From contig OY781105.1 of assembly GCA_963676635.1 (NCBI GenBank), positions 3,968,001 through 4,032,000 of the forward strand: DNA of 64,000 nt. Reading direction: 5' to 3'. Made by a program: the position numbers and the translations under genes. Shown here one piece after another: positions 59,194 through 64,000 of the stretch (positions within the stretch are counted from its first letter, which is position 1; each line of letters opens with the position of its first letter). The DNA comes from GCA-002708315 sp963676635. Lineage in GTDB: Bacteria; Bacteroidota; Bacteroidia; Bacteroidales; F082. The notes under the pieces are model-generated. The model had not been told where the DNA came from and searched no databases. It saw only the letters and a list, made by a program, of their open reading frames with translations.

Positions 59194-59475
59194 TTGTAAT
59201 AATTATAGTCAATATTTTAGCTTCCGGAATAATCGGACTACCTTTAGCATAAGCACTAAGAAGTAGCATACCAAAGAGTTATGCTGCTATCAGAATCAGT
59301 CTTCTGCTACTAAAAAGCTTGTCCGGACTTAACAAAAACTTAGTGAGTTTATGGTTAATCTTCCTGGATTTTAAGCTGTAAATATACGAAAAAAGTTCCA
59401 TTGTAATGGTACTGTTTTTACAATTTCCTTTTATGATGATGATATTTTTTTAAGAAAATACCATTTCTAAAAAAC

Positions 59476-59550
59476 AAGCTTATCGACTAAAAATACAAGC
59501 TCATCGGACAAGTCGTGAGTGCTCATGAATTGGGTTACGGATGAGCATAA
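59476..59550. repeat. Third, weaker word array with 20-22-bp spacing
   Basis: GCTTAT (59478), GCTCAT (59499), GCTCAT (59521) and reverse-oriented ATGAGC (59541), the first two inside ACAAGCT(T/C)ATCG. It is followed by AAAACGACTAACC, related to the flank of the other two arrays. Confidence 0.5.
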
Positions 59551-59637
59551 AACGACTAACCAAAGTGCTTCCAATGATTGCTCCATGCGCTTGTAATTTT
59601 ATGGCATTTTTTGACAAATTGTGGCACTCAAAATATT

Positions 59638-59709
59638 GGTGAAATTACTGGTGAAAATACCGATGAAATTACTGCTAAAATGACTAGTAAAATGGCTGGC
59701 GAAATGAAG
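59638..59709. repeat. Six degenerate 12-bp tandem repeats
   Basis: GGTGAAATTACT, GGTGAAAATACC, GATGAAATTACT, GCTAAAATGACT, AGTAAAATGGCT and GGCGAAATGAAG follow one another without gaps. Read in frame they encode a [G/D/A/S]-[E/K]-[I/N/M]-[T/A] tetrapeptide pattern ending at TAA 59710, but I found no start codon, so coding is unproven. Confidence 0.7.
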
Positions 59710-59710
59710 T

Positions 59711-60150
59711 AAAAAAGTCTGCACTTTCTTTGCTCTTTCTTTTCACTTTTTGACCAAAAGTCTGCATTTTTTAACGTTATTGTACTGTTTTCCGTTTAAA
59801 CTCTCTTAATTTTTGACCCTGAAATGAAAAATTTCAAATCTATCAAAAAAAAAAGTGCTTTTTGACCTGCTTTACGGGCTTATAACTTTGTTTTCTTCAC
59901 TGTATGCATTCATTATAATATCATATATATACGCTATGTATATATCAAAAAGTGCAGACTTTTTAGAAAAAGTGCAAAGAAAGTGCAGACTTTTTTGACA
60001 GGTTTACACCATTATTTCGCTATGACTGTGATACTTGTGCAAAGAGTGCAGACTTTATACCTCTACTATGTTTATTATTTTTCAAATAATAAAAAAATAT
60101 ATAAATATATATAGTATAGGAAGAAAAAGTCTGCACTTTCTGCACTTTTG
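59711..60150. repeat. Inverted-repeat module 1 (word AGTCTGCACT/AGTGCAGACT)
   Basis: Perfect 23-bp arms at 59711-59733 and 59974-59996 (core AGTCTGCACTTTC and its reverse complement). Further word copies are at 59759, 59951, 60045 and 60128. The loop holds an AT-rich segment (59908-59945, ATATATACGCTATGTATATA). No ORF is supported inside. Confidence 0.85.
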
Positions 60151-60223
60151 ACCAAAAATTACCGGATTTTACACCGGAATTTATCACCAATTTTTACCGC
60201 GTACTAAAGTCGGATTTTCGACC

Positions 60224-60463
60224 CTAAAAACCCATTGTCTCTTCCAGATTTTCAGCGACCTTTTTTATATCAGCAGCCAACAATCTTAAAGCAACATCTG
60301 TTTGCTTGTTATATTCAGTCTTGATAGTACTCAAAGCTATCTCATTCCCATCCTTATCCAGAAAATACCGGTTAAACATAAGGAAAAGTTTGGGTTTATC
60401 TTTTTGGTCAAACAACTCTAAACATCTGTTCAGCCCCCCTAACGTCCTGAAAAAGCGCGTAAA
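60224..60463 (-). pseudogene. Unrecognised C-terminal protein fragment
   Basis: The minus frame is open from about 60463 without an ATG and reads FFRTLGGLNRCLELFDQKDK, then LFLMFNRYFLDKDGNE and DVALRLLAADIKKVAENLEE before the stop at 60224. Its composition is protein-like and amphipathic. Only TTG (60415) could serve as start. I think it is the tail of a lost gene; the family is not known to me. 60464-60957 beyond it holds dispersed-repeat fragments (GCCGAAGCCTTGGCG near 60545) and no gene. Confidence 0.4.
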
Positions 60464-60957
60464 TATTAATTAATATGTTCAACGTCAGGCTTTCTCTGCA
60501 GTTTTCTCCTGGTCTCTTGGTCCTTCAAGTCCCTCCTTGCCCGCCGAAGCCTTGGCGCTGTGTCCGCTGCAAGCTGATAGGAGGGGCCAGTCTCTCCAAG
60601 TCTCTCCAGTCTGCTAACTGCATAAAATACCTGTCTATCTTAAATCAAATGGCATACTTTTGAATTAAAATAAACACCCTTACAGATGGTCAATTTAGGG
60701 ATTTTTGTATTCATTAATTTTGAGTAATAATGATTAATATCAAAATTTACAAAAAGACTTAATACATCTTTGAAACTCCTGAATTAAAGGGTATTTTGAG
60801 AAGGCTTAGACAATCGATTCATGCATCCCGAACATTCTGCTTAACAAACTCATATTCAGTCTTTGTTTAATTTGGATGTAACCATTTTATTCACGATATC
60901 CAACACCGGGAAACAATCAGAAATATTCAATATTTATCAAATAAGCAAATTTCAAAG

Positions 60958-61445
60958 GGTGTAAGGTAAATTGATTATCTTACACCCTTCTTTGTCGCTC
61001 CAGTCGGGTGTTTCAGAGAAAAGGGTGTAAGGTGTAAGATAATTCCTATTCTTTTTTTAGTAAAATTTTGTTATAATATATATATATTATAAACTTGCAA
61101 CGCGGGCGCAAAAGGAGAGAAGATAAAATGCAAAAAAAACTCAAAAAGAATGGGAATTATCTTACATCCTTACATCTTTTGGTATATAATGCTGTATATC
61201 ATACCATTTAGGGGTGTATGATAAAATTATAATCTTACACCTTTTTGCAAAAAACGCATTTTTACAAAAAAACGTGATGTAAGATTATTTTTTTATTCTT
61301 CTTAAGAAGATGCAAAATCACTTATGTAAATCAGAAATATTTCCAGTGGGCCTAAATAACAATTTGCTTCAAATCATAACAATTCATGACAATACATGAA
61401 AACCACCAGATAATATTTTATTAAGGCATTAAATCACTTAGATAC
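60958..61445. repeat. Inverted-repeat module 2 (word GTGTAAGAT/ATCTTACAC)
   Basis: Hairpin GGGTGTAAG/CTTACACCC (60958-60987); long arms 61022-61045 and 61153-61176 (GGTGTAAGATAATTCC against GGAATTATCTTACATCC, few mismatches); central perfect palindrome TTATAATATATATATTATAA (61073-61092) followed by GC-rich CGCGGGCGC; terminal hairpin 61210-61243 with a T-run. It is followed by ACAATTCATGACAATACATG (61379-61398) and AAGGCATTAAATCACTTA. Confidence 0.85.
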
Positions 61446-61554
61446 TAACATTCACAATATCATTATGATACCAATCCTGTATTGGGTAGTTTTACTTGAA
61501 TTTATTGTTTACTGAGCATTACATTTTGACAAGATTTAACTAAGATTGCCATTT

Positions 61555-62000
61555 TAAGCGATGTAAGATGAGAGATTTATCTTTCACCCCTCTTTCCTGC
61601 TTCAGTCAATAGTTTCAGCAAAAAGATGAAAGGATGAATCATGTTTCTTATTAAACTTTTTCCTTTTCGGGGTTATAATATATAAATATATATTATAAAG
61701 CTATTCAACGCGCGCCCGAAAGAAAAAATTAAAAAGTATAAAATATATAACTTTAATGGAATTATCCTTCATCCTTTCATCTTTTGTTATAACATGCATG
61801 GAGACAAATCATTATCGGATGAAAGATAAAATTTTATCTTTCACCTTTTTTTGAAAAAATAGCTAAACCATTAAACATATCGATGAATTATAGATGTATA
61901 TTATTGATATATAATTCATCAATTTGCTATGACAATTCGTGACAATTCGTGACAAATCGTGACAATTTGTGACAATTCGTGACAATCAGTGACAATCGCC
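61555..62000. repeat. Inverted-repeat module 3 (word GATGAAAGAT/ATCTTTCATC) with TGACAATTCG tandem tail
   Basis: Arms 61624-61640 (GATGAAAGGATGAATC) and 61765-61781 (CTTCATCCTTTCATC); centre TTATAATATATAAATA...TTATAA (61673-61698), then GC-rich CGCGCGCCCG; terminal hairpin 61817-61845 (GATGAAAGATAAAA/TTTTATCTTTCACC) with a T-run. The tail 61930-61998 carries seven copies of TGACAATTCG-like 10-11-mers, followed by TTAAGGCAATAAATTACTTA. The layout matches module 2 although the words differ. Confidence 0.85.
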
Positions 62001-62032
62001 CGATGGTAGGTTTTTTAAGGCAATAAATTACT

Positions 62033-62040
62033 TATATTTG
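62033..62040 (+). promoter_or_regulatory. -7 element upstream of small ORF
   Basis: TATATTTG, an exact TAnnTTTG match 26 bp before ATG 62067 and directly after module 3, so the module may be the 5' regulatory region of this transcript. Confidence 0.5.
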
Positions 62041-62066
62041 CAGTGCAATTTAAGCATTAACCTATT

Positions 62067-62375
62067 ATGACAAACGAACAATACTCAATTATGCAACCAG
62101 TACTTTTTTTGATAATCACAGTATTCACTGCAGGCTCTTTCGTTGCTAAAGTATTAACAAACAGCATGAAATCTTCTGTAAGCTCTACAGTTGGTTCTGA
62201 GTCTGCTTTGATTGGGCACTACTATCCCGGAGAAGATCCGATGGGATCAGCAATGATTCCATCGAACTTACGCAATAAGATTACAAGATGCTTAAGAAAG
62301 AGAATTCGCTGTTTATTTACTATGCCTTGCTACCTGAGGGATTATGAGTCCTGTGGCATAGACGAGCACACTTAA
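62067..62375 (+). CDS. Hypothetical small membrane protein, possibly truncated
   Basis: 102 aa. One N-terminal hydrophobic segment (about residues 9-32, PVLFLIITVFTAGSFVAKVL) is followed by a Ser/Thr-rich stretch (NSMKSSVSSTVGSES) and a basic Cys-containing C-terminus (KITRCLRKRIRCLFTMPC). It has a promoter-like element at the right distance, more than most small ORFs here. Not recognised. The last third may be read-through of a frameshifted end. Confidence 0.45.
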   Translation: MTNEQYSIMQPVLFLIITVFTAGSFVAKVLTNSMKSSVSSTVGSESALIGHYYPGEDPMGSAMIPSNLRNKITRCLRKRIRCLFTMPCYLRDYESCGIDEHT

Positions 62376-62485
62376 CGCTCCTAGATGATTAAATCGTACT
62401 TTAAGTCTTGTTTGTATGGATTTGTATGAGAATGGAGGCTATAGTAGCGGGAGAAGTTCGCAAATCCACAGGATTTAAAATTGTT

Positions 62486-62960
62486 CTTTGACGTATTGAA
62501 AAAAAAGTTAAGCTATGTCTGAAAACAGAGATTATTTGGCTATGCATAGCGCTGGACTCACAATAATATTTGTGCACAATTACAGCATCTTAGATGGTAC
62601 CTTTGTCGTATTAAGGATACAACTTATCTATGCCTGAAAGCATAGATTTCATGTCTATAAATCGACTTGAATTACAAACTTTATATTTTTTTGAAATTGT
62701 GACTGAAAAGCATTTCAAAATGTATCACTGACGCATTGAGCATCAATTTATCATGCCTGAAAGCATAGATAAATTTGCTGTAAATTGGATTGACTCACAT
62801 CTTGTTTATTATTATAGGAGTTCGCGAATGCATAGCATTTGACTCACATCTTGTATATTATTTTGGAGTTCGCGAATGCACAACATTTGACTCACATCTT
62901 ATTTATTATTTTAGGAGTTCGCGAATGCATAGCATCTTAGATTGCATCTTTGACGTATTA
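62486..62960 (+). repeat. Tandem 115-126-bp units with conserved box and hairpin; possible repeated ncRNA
   Basis: The box CTTTGACGTATT(A/G)A occurs at 62486, 62601, 62727 (diverged) and 62948. After the box in units 1-3 comes a CTATGCCTGAAAGCATAG-type hairpin (about 62513, 62627-62646, 62753-62768), and units 1 and 3 end near GACTCACA...CATCTTAGAT. Unit 3 is longer because a 48-49-bp piece (GACTCACATCTTGT ... AGTTCGCGAATGCA) is present three times (62792, 62841, 62889); without the extra copies its length is about 124 bp. Confidence 0.75.
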
Positions 62961-63039
62961 AGTACAGCATTTTTGGTTTAACACCTCCGACGAATAAAAA
63001 TCAAGCCACCACCAACACAAACTCCATCCCTCTCCCCTG

Positions 63040-63180
63040 CCATGTTGTGTGGTGAGTGGTGAATGGTGAGTAGTGAGTGGTGGCCGTGTCCGACTCAGTC
63101 GGATGCATGGAGTCATCAGCCCGGAAAAACGCGCAGCTTACTATTCACCACTCACCATTCACCATTCATATAAATTTTTT
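63040..63180. repeat. Dispersed repeat, inverted relative to 27990-28060
   Basis: Contains GGTGAGTGGTGAATGGTGAG, GGCCGTGTCCG, GCGCAGCTTAC and CACCATTCACCATTCAT. The two ends form an imperfect long inverted repeat. No gene. Confidence 0.7.
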
Positions 63181-63359
63181 TTCTATATTTGACACTTGTT
63201 AATTATTGAGACTAAAAAAACTGGACTTGCTAAAATACAATCATACTTAAATTGGTTTGTTAGTGAGGTAGTTTATTGCTTTTTTTAGTTTTGGTATAGG
63301 GCTGTGTAGCAGGATGTTGTACGAGTTGCGTGTGACTGAGGGGGCGGAGCTGTGGATGG
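63181..63359. repeat. Direct repeat copy B bordering the CRISPR-Cas region
   Basis: Counterpart of 36021-36203, same orientation. Contains the -7-like TATATTTG (63184-63191) and the conserved end GGGGGCGGAGCTGTG. It lies 305 bp before the tyrosine recombinase gene. Confidence 0.8.
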
Positions 63360-63451
63360 AGTAAAACAGAAGTGGGTGTAGATTGCAACTGAACACAAAT
63401 ATTGTAAATATAATTCTGCATTATAACTGTTCTATTTTTTTTTTGATAGGC

Positions 63452-63474
63452 GAGCGTAGTTGCAAACTACGCTC
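63452..63474. repeat. Perfect 10-bp-stem hairpin upstream of recombinase
   Basis: GAGCGTAGTT, loop GCA, AACTACGCTC. It is followed by CAGTGGGTTTATCTCACTG, a second small inverted repeat (CAGTG/CACTG). The rest of 63360-63663 has no gene. Confidence 0.85.
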
Positions 63475-63663
63475 AGTGGGTTTATCTCACTGTAGATCTC
63501 GTACCTTACATTCAATCTTTCTCTATAAATCTACACCCAGATGGGTAAAAATTCAAAAAAATACAGTAATTTTGATGCGATTTAAAAAAACCGTTAAAGG
63601 GTTCTACGTAATTTTTGAAATCAAAATTGAAAAAAACTAATTTTCAGAACCCACCTATAGTAT

Positions 63664-64000
63664 ATGCCTCCAAAATCAATTTTGCAAAAGCAATATCTGG
63701 AACATCTTGAAAGAAAGAGGTATAGCCCTAATACAATTAAGATTTATATATCCTATTTTTCTGATTTCTTAGATTACTTCAATGGCAGTGATATTGAAAA
63801 TATTGATAAAAAAGAAGTCAATGATTACCTAACGGAATTGATTCATAATAAAAACATATCCGCATCTCAACAGAATCAAAGAATTAATGCAATCAAATTT
63901 TATTATGAAAAAGTATTAAATAAACCAAAGGAAGTTTATGTGTTTGACAGGCCAAGACGGTCTAAATCACTGCCAAAGGTTATTACGGAACAAGAAGTAT
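63664..64000 (+). CDS. Tyrosine recombinase/integrase, N-terminal part (continues beyond window)
   Basis: 112 codons visible from ATG 63664: MPPKSILQKQYLEHLERKRY followed by SPNTIKIYISYFSDFLDYF is the SAM-like core-binding domain of XerC/D and phage/integron-type integrases. The segment RPRRSKSLPKVITEQEV is the usual linker into the catalytic domain, which lies outside the window. It cannot be placed as a Xer, phage or integron-type enzyme from this part. It stands next to direct repeat B and a hairpin. Confidence 0.88.
   Translation, partial: MPPKSILQKQYLEHLERKRYSPNTIKIYISYFSDFLDYFNGSDIENIDKKEVNDYLTELIHNKNISASQQNQRINAIKFYYEKVLNKPKEVYVFDRPRRSKSLPKVITEQEV

Noticed and set aside
62480..62500. 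rRNA leader, suggested by TTGTTCTTTGACGTATTG
   Set aside because: No 16S, tRNA or 23S sequence follows; the box recurs in the tandem units instead.
62790..62981. Plus-strand ORF of 63 aa
   Set aside because: It consists of the 48-49-bp tandem repeat translated three times.
63383..63640. Plus-strand ORF of 85 aa directly before the recombinase
   Set aside because: It overlaps a perfect hairpin and has no family features; probably chance.

Overview
The window comes from an AT-rich Bacteroidota chromosome, probably a Bacteroidales/Marinilabiliales-type environmental or anaerobic lineage. Support: many genes are preceded by the Bacteroidota -7 promoter element TAnnTTTG and lack strong Shine-Dalgarno sites; there is a T9SS-type CHU_C protein, a TamL-like lipoprotein BamA homologue, the three-gene glycogen operon typical of Bacteroidota (debranching enzyme, glycosyltransferase, GH57), an IS4-type DUF4372 transposase, and a Bacteroidota-style type I-B CRISPR system.

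Layout. 1-27.8 kb is ordinary chromosome: a LysM/periplasmic-binding protein running off the left edge; an operon of NDP-forming acyl-CoA synthetase, Mpv17-like membrane protein and aminotransferase; alpha/beta hydrolase plus DEAD-box helicase; the glycogen operon; then minus-strand GtrA, M28-PDZ peptidase, RecD-like helicase, TamL-like protein and CreD; a flavodoxin-ferredoxin protein; and a large secreted GH2 beta-galactosidase. 27.8-31.6 kb is a repeat zone holding a 1.2-kb IS110 element whose empty target site can be read from a neighbouring repeat copy, several copies of an approximately 290-bp dispersed repeat, and a MITE-like 270-bp element. 31.6-35.9 kb holds a large CHU_C surface protein and a truncated, frameshifted transposase. 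36.7-57.4 kb is a complete type I-B locus (cas6-cas8b-cas7-cas5-cas3-cas4-cas1-cas2) followed by a very long array of about 170 repeats, with an older repeat variant at the far end. 57.4-63.7 kb is almost gene-free: BRO-N and group II intron remnants, arrays of short words at 22-bp spacing, three inverted-repeat modules sharing one architecture but using different sequence words, tandem hairpin units, and two or three small uncertain ORFs. A tyrosine recombinase begins at 63664 and leaves the window. Approximately 180-bp direct repeats at 36.0 and 63.2 kb bracket the CRISPR-Cas locus and the gene-poor tract.

How it works together. Cas6 would process the array transcript; Cas8b/Cas7/Cas5 would form Cascade; Cas3 (HD nuclease and helicase in one chain) would degrade targets; Cas4/Cas1/Cas2 would add spacers at the leader end. 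The most informative non-protein signal is the IS110 leader: it contains segments matching or complementary to both sides of the element's own target and its own ends, as expected of a bridge RNA. The least explained signals are the 22-bp-period word arrays and the three inverted-repeat modules.
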